Shown: piece after piece, positions 25,249 to 33,956 of the stretch
Position numbering within the stretch: position 1 is the first letter of the stretch
How the letters are laid out: each line of letters begins with the position of its first letter
NCBI GenBank assembly: GCA_904373325.1
Contig: CAJFFP010000016.1
Coordinates: forward strand, 56,310 to 120,309
DNA length: 64,000 nt
Reading direction: 5' to 3'
DNA from: Candidatus Gallimonas merdigallinarum
GTDB taxonomy: Bacteria; Bacillota; Clostridia; Christensenellales; Borkfalkiaceae
Made by a program: the position numbers and the translations under genes
Notes under the pieces: generated by a model
The model's input: the letters and a program-made list of their open reading frames with translations, nothing else
Databases searched by the model: none
Told to the model about the DNA's origin: nothing

Positions 25249-26133
25249 TTATTCCTCGCCGTAGCCGAACTCTTTTAAAAGACGCGCGCTGTCGCGCCAA
25301 TCCTCGCGCACCTTGACGTACACGGTCAGAAATACCTTGCCGCCGAGGAATTTTTCCATATCCTTGCGCGCGAACGAGGCGACTTCTTTGAGCGCCTTGC
25401 CCTGTTTGCCGATGATGATCGCCTTATGATTGGGCTTTTCGCAGACGATATCGAGGTTGACGTCCCACACGCCGTCCTCTCTCTGCTTGAACGTATTGAC
25501 GACGACGGCGACCCCGTGCGGGATCTCTTCGTCGTACTTCAATAAGATCTTTTCGCGCAGAAGCTCGGCGACCATGAACTTTTCGCTGCGGTCGGAGACG
25601 ACCTCGTCGCCGAAGATGCGCCCGCCCTCGGGGAGCATCGCCGCGATGCCCTCTTCCAGCTTTTTCAGGTTCTGCCCCTTGCGCGCGGAGACGGGGTACA
25701 CGTCCGCCGTCACGCCCGCCTCGAAGAGCGTTTTCACGTCGGCGGGAATGTTCTCCTTGGGCATGATGTCGATTTTGGTATATGCGATGATCATCGGCAC
25801 GCCGAGAGACGCGTAGCTCTTCATGAGCGCAATATCGTCCTCTTTCAGCCCCGCGTGTCCGTCGTGTACGAACAGAATGGCGTCCACGTCGCGCGCGGTG
25901 TCCTTGGTCGTCTTCATCATGACGTCGGAGAGCGCGTTGCGGTGGCGGTAAATGCCGGGCGTATCCACGAACACGATCTGGTGCGCCTCGCGCGTGAGCA
26001 CGCCCATGATGCGGTCGCGCGTGGTCTGCGGCTTGGGCGAGACGATGGCGATCTTCTCCCCGACGAGCACGTTCACGAGCGTGCTCTTGCCCGCGTTTGC
26101 CTTGCCGATGACGGCGACTGTTCCGCTTCTCAT
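25249..26133 (-). CDS. era: GTPase Era
   Basis: Era is the GTPase and 16S rRNA 3'-end chaperone in 30S assembly. At 294 residues it has an N-terminal Ras-like domain, with P-loop GKANAGKSTLVN (the usual GRPNVGKS is altered to GKANAGKS), DTPGI switch and TKID specificity motif. The C-terminal KH domain has AIIIGKQGKALKEVASFARK. It abuts the ybeY stop without a gap and follows pgpH-ybeY as in Bacillus. Confidence 0.95.
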   Translation of the reverse strand: MRSGTVAVIGKANAGKSTLVNVLVGEKIAIVSPKPQTTRDRIMGVLTREAHQIVFVDTPGIYRHRNALSDVMMKTTKDTARDVDAILFVHDGHAGLKEDDIALMKSYASLGVPMIIAYTKIDIMPKENIPADVKTLFEAGVTADVYPVSARKGQNLKKLEEGIAAMLPEGGRIFGDEVVSDRSEKFMVAELLREKILLKYDEEIPHGVAVVVNTFKQREDGVWDVNLDIVCEKPNHKAIIIGKQGKALKEVASFARKDMEKFLGGKVFLTVYVKVREDWRDSARLLKEFGYGEE

Positions 26134-26607
26134 TTACTTCTCCTCTCTCGTCAGGTCAAGTTTTGCCATGACTTCCTCTTCTTTTGCGCGCATTTCGCGC
26201 TTTTCTTCCTCCGTCTCGTGATCGTACCCGAGGCAGTGCAGCACGCCGTGCACGGCGAGGTACCAGAGCTCCCGCTCAAAGGAATGCCCGTACTCCGCCG
26301 CCTGTTCGCGGGCGCGCTTTTCGCAGATGACGATGCTGCCCAGAAAGATACGCCCCTCCTCGTCGATGCACTCCCCGTGCTCGTCCGCGAGAACGGGCTT
26401 GCCCTTTATGCCGTCCATCGAAGGGAAGCTCAGAACGTCGGTCACGCGGTCCACGCCGCGCTCGCGGGCGTTCAGCTCCCTGATCTCCTCTTCGGAGACG
26501 AGCAGCAGTTCCGCGGAAAGGTCGTCCCCCTCCGCAATGTTTTCCAGCGCCGCGGAGAGCCTGTCCACGCCCTCCGCGGGCAGATCGCTGTCAAAGAAAA
26601 TTTTCAT
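26134..26607 (-). CDS. ybeY: Endoribonuclease YbeY
   Basis: This zinc-dependent RNase acts in 16S rRNA maturation and ribosome quality control. At 157 residues it has the conserved VTDVLSFP in the middle and the metal-binding motif AVHGVLHCLGYDHETEEEK (H-x3-H-x5-H, about residues 119-137). It is located between pgpH and era, the conserved order. Confidence 0.95.
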   Translation of the reverse strand: MKIFFDSDLPAEGVDRLSAALENIAEGDDLSAELLLVSEEEIRELNARERGVDRVTDVLSFPSMDGIKGKPVLADEHGECIDEEGRIFLGSIVICEKRAREQAAEYGHSFERELWYLAVHGVLHCLGYDHETEEEKREMRAKEEEVMAKLDLTREEK

Positions 26608-26611
26608 GATC

Positions 26612-28099
26612 TCACTCTTTGTTCTTCTCTTCCGGAACCGTCTGCCGCGCGCGGTTGAAGCGGATCGCGGGGTATTCCACGCGGTGGTGATGCACGCCCG
26701 AGAGCGCCTCGACGAGCGTCTGCTTGATGACGGTGAGTTCGCGCATGGTGATGTCGCATTCGCCGAACTGGTCGAGGTCCATGCGCTCTTCGATGATGGA
26801 ACGGACGACCCGCTCCACGTTGGCGGGAGAGCGGTCCGCGAGCGCGCGCGTCGCCGCTTCGGACGCGTCGGCGATCATGACGATCGCGGCGATCTTCGAC
26901 TGCGGGGTCGGTCCGAGGTAGGAATACGCCGCAATGTCCGCGTCGCCGCCCGAGAGCTTCATCGCCTTGTTGTAAAAGTATTTGATGGGCAGCGTGCCGT
27001 GGTGCTCGCGCGCCACGTCCGCAATGATCTTGGGGAAGCGCGCGGCGGTGAGCAGTTCGTAGCCGTCCTTCGCGTGCGAGCGGATAATGTCGGCGGAAAG
27101 CTCGGGCATCAGCTCGTCGTGGACGTTGTAGTCTGTCTGGTTTTCGGTGAAGCAGTCGGGCTGTTTGAGCTTGCCGACGTCGTGGTAGTACGCCGCGGCG
27201 CGCGCAAGTTCGGCGTTTTCGCCGATGGCGACCGCGCACGTTTCGCTCAGCTGCGCCACGATGAGCGAGTGGTTGAACGTTCCGGGCGCCTCCTGTTTGA
27301 GGCGGACGAGCAGCGGCGCGTTGGTGCTCGTCAGTTCCCGAAGGCGGAACACGGTGAGGCGGTTGAAACACGCCTCGAACACGGGCATGACGGCAAGCGC
27401 GAGCGCCGCGGAGACCAGACAGCCCATGATGCTGTACCCGAGGTAGGCGATGAATGCGATCCAATCGGTGTAGATGGCCGTCACTTGCAGCAGCGTGACG
27501 ATGATGACGGTGGGAATGGCGATGACGCAGCCCGTCAGGAGCAGACCGCCGCGCGTCTTGTTTTTGCCGACGGCGAAGATCGCGAACGTTCCGCACACGA
27601 AGTTGAGCATGAGCGAATAGTACACCTGCGTCGTTGCGCCGTCCACCGCAAAGTTGTTGGTGTAGGTGTCGATGACGAACATCAGGATGGAGAAGATGAA
27701 GTTGAGCATGATCGCCTGACGGCGGTTGAAGAGGAACACGCACAGAAGCGCAAGAAGCGCGCTCGGACGGGCGTAGATATTGACGAACCTTCCGAACAGA
27801 TAGGAGGCGATCACGCACACCGTGACGAGGGAAAAGACGAGCACGACGTTGCTCACCTTGACGAGAAACGCCTTATCCTCGAAATAATAGTAGTAGTAAA
27901 TGATGAAACACAGCAAAAAGGTACACACGCAGAGCGTGAGAATATCCGCAACGTTCTCGACGAAATAGCGCGTCCAGCCGGCGGGATCGTTGATCACGAT
28001 CATGAGGAACATCACGACGAGCAGCACGACATAGCACGCCGCAAAGACGAACGCGCTGCGCACAAGGCGGGAATTTCTGACTTCTCCTGTGTTTTTCAT
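26612..28099 (-). CDS. HDIG-domain membrane phosphohydrolase, PgpH-like without the extracellular domain
   Basis: This is a 495-residue multi-pass membrane protein. The first 230 residues hold about seven hydrophobic helices, and the C-terminus holds an HD domain with APGTFNHSLIVAQLSETCAV, then AYYHDVGKL, REHHGTLPIKYFY and MIADASEAA. This is the catalytic arrangement of PgpH c-di-AMP phosphodiesterases. It lacks the large extracellular 7TMR-HDED domain of the canonical form, so it may sense something different or nothing outside. Context (phoH upstream, ybeY downstream) matches pgpH/yqfF. It may oppose the CdaA encoded at 49 kb. Confidence 0.82.
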   Translation of the reverse strand: MKNTGEVRNSRLVRSAFVFAACYVVLLVVMFLMIVINDPAGWTRYFVENVADILTLCVCTFLLCFIIYYYYYFEDKAFLVKVSNVVLVFSLVTVCVIASYLFGRFVNIYARPSALLALLCVFLFNRRQAIMLNFIFSILMFVIDTYTNNFAVDGATTQVYYSLMLNFVCGTFAIFAVGKNKTRGGLLLTGCVIAIPTVIIVTLLQVTAIYTDWIAFIAYLGYSIMGCLVSAALALAVMPVFEACFNRLTVFRLRELTSTNAPLLVRLKQEAPGTFNHSLIVAQLSETCAVAIGENAELARAAAYYHDVGKLKQPDCFTENQTDYNVHDELMPELSADIIRSHAKDGYELLTAARFPKIIADVAREHHGTLPIKYFYNKAMKLSGGDADIAAYSYLGPTPQSKIAAIVMIADASEAATRALADRSPANVERVVRSIIEERMDLDQFGECDITMRELTVIKQTLVEALSGVHHHRVEYPAIRFNRARQTVPEEKNKE

Positions 28100-29067
28100 C
28101 TCTTTTCTCCCCTTGATTTCCGTTGCTCGTCCCGCTCATACGCGCGCACGATGCGCATGACGAGCGGATGGCGCACGACGTCGCGCTCGGTCAGCTCGAC
28201 GACGGCAATGTCCTCCACCCCCCTGAGCACGCCGACGGCGTGTTTGAGCCCGCTCGACTTCCCGTCGGGAAGGTCGGTCTGCGTGAGGTCGCCCGTGACG
28301 ACCATCTTGCTCCCCTCGCCGAGACGGGTGAGAAACATTTTCATCTGTTCGCGCGTGGCGTTCTGCGCCTCGTCCAGAATGACGAACGCGTTTGAGAGCG
28401 TTCTGCCGCGCATATACGCCAGCGGCGCGACCTCGATGACGCCCTTTTCCATCAGCTTCGCGTACGTCTCCAACCCGAACAGTTCTTGGAGCGCGTCGTA
28501 GAGCGGACGAAGATACGGATCGACCTTGGTTTGCAGATCTCCGGGCAGAAAGCCGAGTTTTTCGCCCGCTTCCACCGCGGGACGGGTGAGAATGATCTTC
28601 TCCGCCTCTTTCGCCTTATAGGCGGCGACGGCGAGCGACACCGCGAGGTAGGTCTTGCCCGTTCCCGCGGGACCGATCCCGAACGTGATGGTATTGCCGC
28701 GGATGGCGGAAACGTATTTCTGCTGCCCCGCCGTCTTGCACTTGACGGGCTTTCCGCGCGACGTGAACGCGACCACGTCCTTCAAGACGCTGCCGACGTC
28801 CACCTCGCTCCCCTCGCGCGCGAGGGAGATGCAGTACAAGAGGCTGCTCTTGTCGATCATCTCGCCCGCGTCCACGACGGACAGCAGATTGTTGACGACT
28901 GCGCCGCCCACTTCCGCCTCGTCCCCCATCAGCACGATCTTCGTGCCGTCGATACGGGTCATGAGCGAAAGCTCCCGCGCAATGGTCGTGAGATTTTCAT
29001 CCAGAACGCCGAGCACGCGTTGAAGCCTGTCCAACGTGACCGCGTCCACCGTGACGATCTTTTCCGT
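28096..29067 (-). CDS. phoH: PhoH-family ATPase, apparent ACG start
   Basis: This PhoH/YbeZ-type P-loop ATPase is often functionally linked to YbeY and RNA metabolism. The 323-residue protein has Walker A in GIGPAGTGKTYLAVSLA, Walker B in FVILDEAQNATREQMKMFLT and SKMVVTGDLTQTDLP. The start is unusual: family members begin M-E-K-x-V, and the codon in that position is ACG, six bases after a strong GAGGAGG. The first conventional in-frame start is GTG at 29049, far from any ribosome site. The frame is open far upstream, but that part is antisense-like sequence within yqfD. The stop overlaps the pgpH start. Confidence 0.88.
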   Translation of the reverse strand, partial: TEKIVTVDAVTLDRLQRVLGVLDENLTTIARELSLMTRIDGTKIVLMGDEAEVGGAVVNNLLSVVDAGEMIDKSSLLYCISLAREGSEVDVGSVLKDVVAFTSRGKPVKCKTAGQQKYVSAIRGNTITFGIGPAGTGKTYLAVSLAVAAYKAKEAEKIILTRPAVEAGEKLGFLPGDLQTKVDPYLRPLYDALQELFGLETYAKLMEKGVIEVAPLAYMRGRTLSNAFVILDEAQNATREQMKMFLTRLGEGSKMVVTGDLTQTDLPDGKSSGLKHAVGVLRGVEDIAVVELTERDVVRHPLVMRIVRAYERDEQRKSRGEKR

Positions 29068-29078
29068 AGTCTTCCTCC

Positions 29079-29918
29079 TCAGCCGAGGTTGACGGCTGCG
29101 ATCGCGAGCGCGCTGCCCGTGATGCGCCAGCCGTTCCCGGTCTTTTGCGACTGTAAATCGGCGATTTCGCCGTAATCGAGGTAGCTCTGCGCGCGCGCAG
29201 ACTCCTCGCTTCCCGTATATTCCGCGTCCACGGCGTACCGTACCGCGACGCGCGCTATAACGTAGTTCTCGCCCGCAGCGGGTTCCGCCACGGGATCGCC
29301 CGCGCGCACCTCGTCTCCGACGGATACGCACGCCCTGCCGCGCACCACGGTGAGCGATTCCACCGTGCCGTCCGCAGGCGCAGTAAGCGCGCCGACGACG
29401 AGCGGGAGCGCCTCGTCCTCCACCTCCACGCAGACGGTGAGCACGCCGCCCTCGTGCGAGAGAGAACAGAAGCTCACGCGCGGAAAAGAGAGAATGCGCG
29501 CCGTGATCGCCGCCTTCTCCTGCGGAACGGGCGAGAACAGCCCCGCGCCGCTCTCGGTGAGAACGCTTAAAACTTCCGAGCGATAATACGCCCCGCTGCC
29601 CACGACGTCGATTTTCAGCACGCGCCCCTGAAAGAACGCGACCGCGCACCAGAAGAGCGCCGCGCCCGCCAGAAGCCCCGCGTGCGCGGCGAGGGAACGG
29701 ACGGCGCGCGCCCACCCTATGGGGCGTGACTTTGTTATATTATAGCATGAACCCTGCAAAATTGCAAAAACTTTTTTGCTATGTTTGCCGTCGACGCGGA
29801 ACCGCACGGCATTTTTTTGTATCTTCTCGGCAGAGAGCACGGGCACGCCGCCCTGCGCGAGCTTTTCGACCGCCCGCTCCGCGCTCAGCCCCTCCACCGT
29901 AAACTCCGCTCCGAACAT
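29079..29918 (-). CDS. yqfD: Sporulation protein YqfD
   Basis: YqfD is a mother-cell sporulation protein of unknown biochemical role. At 279 residues it is shorter than Bacillus YqfD (near 400) but collinear. The N-terminal domain includes VPVLSAEKIQKNAVRFRVDG, a single membrane helix spans about AGLLAGAALFWCAVAFF (residues 82-98), followed by KIDVVGSGAYYRSEVL and a beta-rich extracellular part with ADGTVESLTVVRGRACVSVG. The ATG at 29918 with GGAGG upstream overlaps the yqfC end. Linkage yqfC-yqfD-phoH is conserved in spore formers. Confidence 0.85.
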   Translation of the reverse strand: MFGAEFTVEGLSAERAVEKLAQGGVPVLSAEKIQKNAVRFRVDGKHSKKVFAILQGSCYNITKSRPIGWARAVRSLAAHAGLLAGAALFWCAVAFFQGRVLKIDVVGSGAYYRSEVLSVLTESGAGLFSPVPQEKAAITARILSFPRVSFCSLSHEGGVLTVCVEVEDEALPLVVGALTAPADGTVESLTVVRGRACVSVGDEVRAGDPVAEPAAGENYVIARVAVRYAVDAEYTGSEESARAQSYLDYGEIADLQSQKTGNGWRITGSALAIAAVNLG

Positions 29919-29934
29919 CTCCGCCTCCCCGCCG

Positions 29935-30195
29935 CTATGTGACGCGCTCGACGCGCGCAATGTCGCCCTCGATCACGAGATCGCCCGCAAAATACTTGCC
30001 GAGCGAGAGGTTTTCGCCCTCCACGCGCACCGCGCCCGTTCTGCCGCGGAGCACGACCTCCGTGGAAGAGAACTGAACGAGCCGTTTCACGTTCTGAAAG
30101 TAGCCGCCCTTTCCGTCCACCACGGCGTACTGTACGCGGAATGCGCCCGCGGCGTCCGCCCCGAGAACTTTTGCGATCTCTTTCAGAAATTCCAT
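29935..30195 (-). CDS. yqfC: Sporulation protein YqfC (YabP/YqfC family)
   Basis: This 86-residue beta-rich protein of the YabP/YqfC family is expressed in the mother cell in Bacillus. The central VQFSSTEVVLRGRTGAVRVE and LVIEGDIARVERV fit the family pattern. It starts the operon with yqfD. No Shine-Dalgarno precedes the ATG at 30195; a SigE-like -10 element ends six bases upstream, so the message may be leaderless. Confidence 0.82.
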   Translation of the reverse strand: MEFLKEIAKVLGADAAGAFRVQYAVVDGKGGYFQNVKRLVQFSSTEVVLRGRTGAVRVEGENLSLGKYFAGDLVIEGDIARVERVT

Positions 30196-30201
30196 ACCGT
30201 T

Positions 30202-30231
30202 ATTGTATGCAATTTCCCGCCGTTTTACGAC
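30202..30231 (-). promoter_or_regulatory. SigE-like sporulation promoter of yqfC-yqfD
   Basis: On the minus strand GTCGTAAA (30224-30231) and CATACAAT (30202-30209) are separated by 14 bp, matching the spacing and the CATAnAnT -10 core of mother-cell SigE promoters. No SigA -35 sits at the right distance. The yqfC operon is SigE-controlled in Bacillus, which supports the reading. Confidence 0.7.
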
Positions 30232-30247
30232 AACGCGCCAATGCGCG

Positions 30248-30277
30248 AAAAAAAGAGCTTTCCCGAGGGAAAGCTCT
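30248..30277 (-). terminator. gap terminator
   Basis: Eleven-base arms AGAGCTTTCCC/GGGAAAGCTCT (30254-30277) with a GA loop and seven T on the minus strand follow the gap stop. Confidence 0.9.
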
Positions 30278-30299
30278 CTTTATTGTCCGTTGAGAACGA

Positions 30300-31322
30300 T
30301 TACTTCAATTCAGCAAAATACTTGATGGTGCGGACCATCTGGCTGGTGTAGGAGTTCTCGTTGTCGTACCAGGAGACGACCTTCACGAGCGTGGTGCCGT
30401 CGCCGACGGGCATGCACTTGGTCTGGGTCGCGTCGAACAGCGAACCGTAGGTGATGCCGACGATATCGGAGGAAACGATCTCTTCTTCGGTGTAGCCGAA
30501 GGAAGCGGAAGCGGCGTCCTTCATTGCCTTGTTCACGTCCTCAGCCTTGACCTCGCCTTCGCAGATCGCGACGAGCTGGGTAAGCGAACCGGTGGGAACG
30601 GGAACGCGCTGAGCGCAGCCGTCGAGCACGCCGTTGAGTTCGGGGATAACGAGGCCGATCGCCTTCGCAGCGCCCGTGGAGTTGGGAACGACGTTGACCG
30701 CCGCCGCGCGCGCACGGCGGAAATCACCCTTGCGGTGAGGGCCGTCGAGCACCATCTGGTCGCCCGTGTATGCGTGAATGGTCGTCATGTAGCCCTTCTT
30801 GATCTTAGCGAACTTGTTGAGCGTGTCCGCCATGGGAGCAAGGCAGTTGGTCGTGCAGGAAGCTGCGGAAATGATGGTATCCGTCGCTTTGAGCGTCTTT
30901 TCATTGACGGAGAAGACGACGGTGGGAAGATCGTTGCCCGCAGGAGCGGAAATAACGACTTTCTTCGCGCCTGCGTCGATGTGCGCCTGCGACTTCGCCT
31001 TGGAGGTGTAGAAGCCCGTGCATTCCAGAACGACGTCTACGTCGAGTTCCTTCCAAGGAAGGTTGACCGCGTCTTTCTCCTTATAGATCTTGATGGTCTT
31101 GCCGTCAACGGTGATGGTGCCCTCTTCGTCGTTTGCGCTGACGGTATCCGCGAGCGCGTATCTGCCCTGTGCGGAATCGTACTTCAAAAGGTGCGCAAGC
31201 ATCTTGGGGCTGGTAAGGTCGTTGATCGCGACGATCTCATAGCCCTTCGCGCCGAACATCTGGCGGAAAGCAAGACGACCGATGCGGCCGAATCCGTTGA
31301 TTGCAACTTTTACGTTTGCCAT
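30300..31322 (-). CDS. gap: Glyceraldehyde-3-phosphate dehydrogenase
   Basis: This is the NAD-dependent glycolytic enzyme. At 340 residues it has the Rossmann N-terminus [20 protein letters not shown], the catalytic cysteine in [16 protein letters not shown] (about residue 154), and the C-terminal [19 protein letters not shown]. The ATG at 31322 is preceded by CGGAGGAA. It is transcribed divergently from fba, so two glycolytic genes share one intergenic control region. Confidence 0.97.
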   Translation of the reverse strand: MANVKVAINGFGRIGRLAFRQMFGAKGYEIVAINDLTSPKMLAHLLKYDSAQGRYALADTVSANDEEGTITVDGKTIKIYKEKDAVNLPWKELDVDVVLECTGFYTSKAKSQAHIDAGAKKVVISAPAGNDLPTVVFSVNEKTLKATDTIISAASCTTNCLAPMADTLNKFAKIKKGYMTTIHAYTGDQMVLDGPHRKGDFRRARAAAVNVVPNSTGAAKAIGLVIPELNGVLDGCAQRVPVPTGSLTQLVAICEGEVKAEDVNKAMKDAASASFGYTEEEIVSSDIVGITYGSLFDATQTKCMPVGDGTTLVKVVSWYDNENSYTSQMVRTIKYFAELK

Positions 31323-31383
31323 TGGTTTATTCCTCCGAAAACATTTTATATTGGGCGCGGACAAGCGCCTTTTTCCAAATATC

Positions 31384-31412
31384 ATTGTACTACACTTTTT
31401 TTCGCCTGTCAA
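31384..31412 (-). promoter_or_regulatory. gap promoter
   Basis: TTGACA (31407-31412), 17-bp spacer and TACAAT (31384-31389) on the minus strand form a near-consensus SigA promoter with a 55-base leader. Confidence 0.85.
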
Positions 31413-31484
31413 CGGTTTTTTTCAATTTCTGCGCGGCGGAATTTTCCGCCATGCAAATTCCCGCGCGAAATTTCGCGCAAACCC

Positions 31485-31513
31485 TTGCATTTTCATGCAA
31501 AAAGATTTATAAT
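31485..31513 (+). promoter_or_regulatory. fba promoter
   Basis: TTGCAT (31485-31490), 17-bp spacer and TATAAT (31508-31513) precede fba. The spacer and -35 include the inverted repeat TTGCAT-TTTC-ATGCAA, which might be an operator. Confidence 0.8.
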
Positions 31514-31543
31514 TGTAAAAAATCCATTCGGAGGAAGTTTCAT

Positions 31544-32479
31544 ATGCCTTTGGTTACCACAACCGAAATGTTCAAGAAGGCCTATGCGGGCGGCTACGCC
31601 GTCGGCGCCTTCAACGTCAACAATATGGAAATGATCCAGGCGATCGTGGAAGCGGCGAACGAGTGCCGTTCCCCCGTGATCCTGCAAGTCTCCGCGGGCG
31701 CAAGAAAGTACGCGAACCCCGTCTATCTGCGCCACCTCGTTGCGGCGGCTGTCGAGACGACGGACATTCCGATCGCCATGCACCTTGACCACGGCGCAGA
31801 TTTCGAGATCTGCAAAGCGTCCATCGACGGCGGTTTCACGTCCGTCATGATCGACGCTTCTTCCAAGCCTTGGGAAGAGAACATCGCCATCACCAAAAAG
31901 GTCGTGGAATACGCGCACGACCACGGCGTCGTCGTTGAGGCGGAGCTGGGCAAACTCGCGGGAATCGAGGACGACGTTCAAGTCGCCGATCACGACGCAA
32001 TGTTCACCTCTCCCGACGAAGTGGAAGAGTTCACGTCGAGAACGGGCATCGATTCGCTCGCGATCGCCATCGGCACTTCGCACGGCGCGTACAAGTTCAA
32101 GCCCGGGCAGGATCCCAAACTGCGCATCGACATTCTTGAAGAGATCGGCAGACGCCTTCCCGGCTTCCCCATCGTTCTGCACGGCGCTTCCTCCGTTCCG
32201 CAGGAGCAGGTCGCGATCGTCAACGAATTCGGCGGCTCCATGCCCAACGCGATCGGCATTCCCGAGAGCGAGCTGAGAAAGGCTGCGAAACTCGCCGTCT
32301 GCAAGATCAACATTGACTCCGACCTCCGCGTGGCGTTCACGGCGGCGATCAGAAAGCACCTTGCGGAGAACCCTTCCCACTTCGACCCCCGCCAATACCT
32401 CGGCGACGCGCGCGCGAATATGAAGGAAATGGTCAAGCACAAGATCGTGGACGTGCTCGGCTCTGCGAACAAGGCGTAA
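31544..32479 (+). CDS. fba: Fructose-1,6-bisphosphate aldolase, class II
   Basis: This zinc-dependent aldolase cleaves FBP to DHAP and glyceraldehyde 3-phosphate. At 311 residues it has metal and substrate motifs AMHLDHGADFEICK, VEAELGKLAGIEDD, AIAIGTSHGAYKF, VLHGASSV and NIDSDLRVAF. The ATG at 31544 follows CGGAGGAAG; the open frame upstream crosses the promoter and is not translated. A strong terminator ends the unit. Confidence 0.96.
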   Translation: MPLVTTTEMFKKAYAGGYAVGAFNVNNMEMIQAIVEAANECRSPVILQVSAGARKYANPVYLRHLVAAAVETTDIPIAMHLDHGADFEICKASIDGGFTSVMIDASSKPWEENIAITKKVVEYAHDHGVVVEAELGKLAGIEDDVQVADHDAMFTSPDEVEEFTSRTGIDSLAIAIGTSHGAYKFKPGQDPKLRIDILEEIGRRLPGFPIVLHGASSVPQEQVAIVNEFGGSMPNAIGIPESELRKAAKLAVCKINIDSDLRVAFTAAIRKHLAENPSHFDPRQYLGDARANMKEMVKHKIVDVLGSANKA

Positions 32480-32500
32480 CCGCATTCGGAAAAACAAAAA

Positions 32501-32537
32501 GACCGTGCGTCGGACTTCCCGACGCACGGTCTTTTTT
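32501..32537 (+). terminator. fba terminator
   Basis: Thirteen-base arms GACCGTGCGTCGG/CCGACGCACGGTC with a five-base loop and six T on the plus strand. Confidence 0.92.
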
Positions 32538-32561
32538 GCCGCAAAAACACTTCCATAAAAC

Positions 32562-32588
32562 AAAAAAACGGGCGAACGCCCGTTTTTT
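32562..32588 (-). terminator. Terminator of the collagen-like lipoprotein gene
   Basis: ACGGGCG-AA-CGCCCGT flanked by A7 and T6, functional on either strand. Confidence 0.8.
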
Positions 32589-32612
32589 CGCTTTAATGTA
32601 CCATGCCGCAGA

Positions 32613-33920
32613 TTACGCTTTTGCTTTGATCGTGTAGCCACCCTCGTTTTCCGTAACCGTGACCTTGTCGTCGCCGAGACTTTCTACAACGGCGTTTTTC
32701 ATTTCTTCCCCGACAACCTTAATAGTCCCGAGCGTGGAGAAGTTGTTGTTCATCGGATACAAAAGCTTTGCACCCTCGTAATTCACTGCCTCGCCGATCG
32801 TCAGTTCGCCTTTATCCATTTCAGCGTTTGCATACCCGTTCAAGATAATCGCCTGCGCCTCTTCGGACGCGAGGAACGTTCCGCCCTCGATCGCGGCGAC
32901 GTTCCAATTGAGCACAACCGCCTGCGTTACGTTTTCAAACGTGCCGCCTTTGATCGTCAGATTGCCCCAATCGTCGTTTTTAATGGTGTTCAGACCGCCC
33001 GAGAAATGTCCGCCGTTGATAACGAGAACGGAGGGCGCTTTCGTGGTATTCTGCGCGCCCGTGTACCAGCCATTGTCAAACAAGCTCGAATAGCTGCCGT
33101 TCTGCGAAACCGTCACGCCGTCGTTGATTGTCATCGTACCGTGATTGAGCATCGTGTACCAGCTATTCCCGCCGTTGTCGTCCGCGCTGATACCATTCTC
33201 TTTGCTGCGCGTGAACGTTCCGCCATTCAGAACGGCTTTTGCGCCAACCTCGTTGTAGAGTGCGGCTTTCGCGTGCGTTACGTTGTCCACCACGCCGCCG
33301 CCGACGGTATCGGAGACCGTGAGTGTTCCCGAATTGTAAATGGTGTGGCTGTTTTCATTCGTCAGCGTATAGCCGTTGAGGTCGAGCGCAAGCGTCTTCC
33401 CTTCCGCAACGGTGAGATCGGTCTCAACATCCGCGCCGAGGGCGATCTTTTCAAAGCCCTTCTCCATGAGCGCAGCGATCTCAGCCGCGCTGTCCGCCAC
33501 GCACTCCAAAGAGGTATCTTCCGCGGCGGGAACTTTCGCCGTATAGGAAGCGCCGTCCGTCAGCGCAAACGTGATCTCGGTATAGAACGCGTCCGCCGCA
33601 GCGTCGTATGTATAGACCGACGAGACGGTTTCGATCCCGACGCCGTCCTCGCCGGCTGCGCCGGCTGCGCCCTGATCGCCCTTGTCGCCTTTGTCGCCTT
33701 TGTCTCCCTTGTCACCTTTGTCGCCTTTCTCCCCCTGAACGGATTCCAGCCATTCTTCATAGGAGAGAGGCTCTTCGCCCGCCGCCTCGGCGTAGACCAG
33801 ATATGCGTCGTAGATCTTTTCCTGCTCCGTCTTGGCGGTGTCGTCGCCGCATGCCGCGAGCGGTGCGCAGAGCGCCGCAGAGACGCCGATGACAGCCAAT
33901 GCTTTGAACAATTTTTTCAT
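32613..33920 (-). CDS. Collagen-like lipoprotein with beta-helix-type C-terminal domain
   Basis: The 435-residue lipoprotein has lipobox CAPLAACGDD (cysteine near residue 24). It continues with a YDAYLVYAEAAGEEPLSYEE segment that leads into a short collagen-like run of GDK triplets (about residues 62-93, ending GAAGAAGEDG). The rest, from about residue 165, is made of repeating short strands such as LTVSDTVGGGVVDN, AVLNGGTFTRS and VLVINGGHFSGGLN, typical of a right-handed beta helix. Such proteins are probably surface fibres or adhesins. The promoter carries a poly-G spacer (33957-33987) and the collagen run is encoded by 9-bp tandem units, so both expression and stalk length could vary. Confidence 0.78.
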   Translation of the reverse strand: MKKLFKALAVIGVSAALCAPLAACGDDTAKTEQEKIYDAYLVYAEAAGEEPLSYEEWLESVQGEKGDKGDKGDKGDKGDKGDQGAAGAAGEDGVGIETVSSVYTYDAAADAFYTEITFALTDGASYTAKVPAAEDTSLECVADSAAEIAALMEKGFEKIALGADVETDLTVAEGKTLALDLNGYTLTNENSHTIYNSGTLTVSDTVGGGVVDNVTHAKAALYNEVGAKAVLNGGTFTRSKENGISADDNGGNSWYTMLNHGTMTINDGVTVSQNGSYSSLFDNGWYTGAQNTTKAPSVLVINGGHFSGGLNTIKNDDWGNLTIKGGTFENVTQAVVLNWNVAAIEGGTFLASEEAQAIILNGYANAEMDKGELTIGEAVNYEGAKLLYPMNNNFSTLGTIKVVGEEMKNAVVESLGDDKVTVTENEGGYTIKAKA

Positions 33921-33956
33921 TTTGATTATTTCCTCCTGAACTTAATCTTATCTTCT

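Noticed and set aside
29068-29715. Long in-frame extension upstream of phoH
   Set aside because: It overlaps yqfD in another frame, has arginine-rich composition and no ribosome site, and PhoH-family length does not need it.
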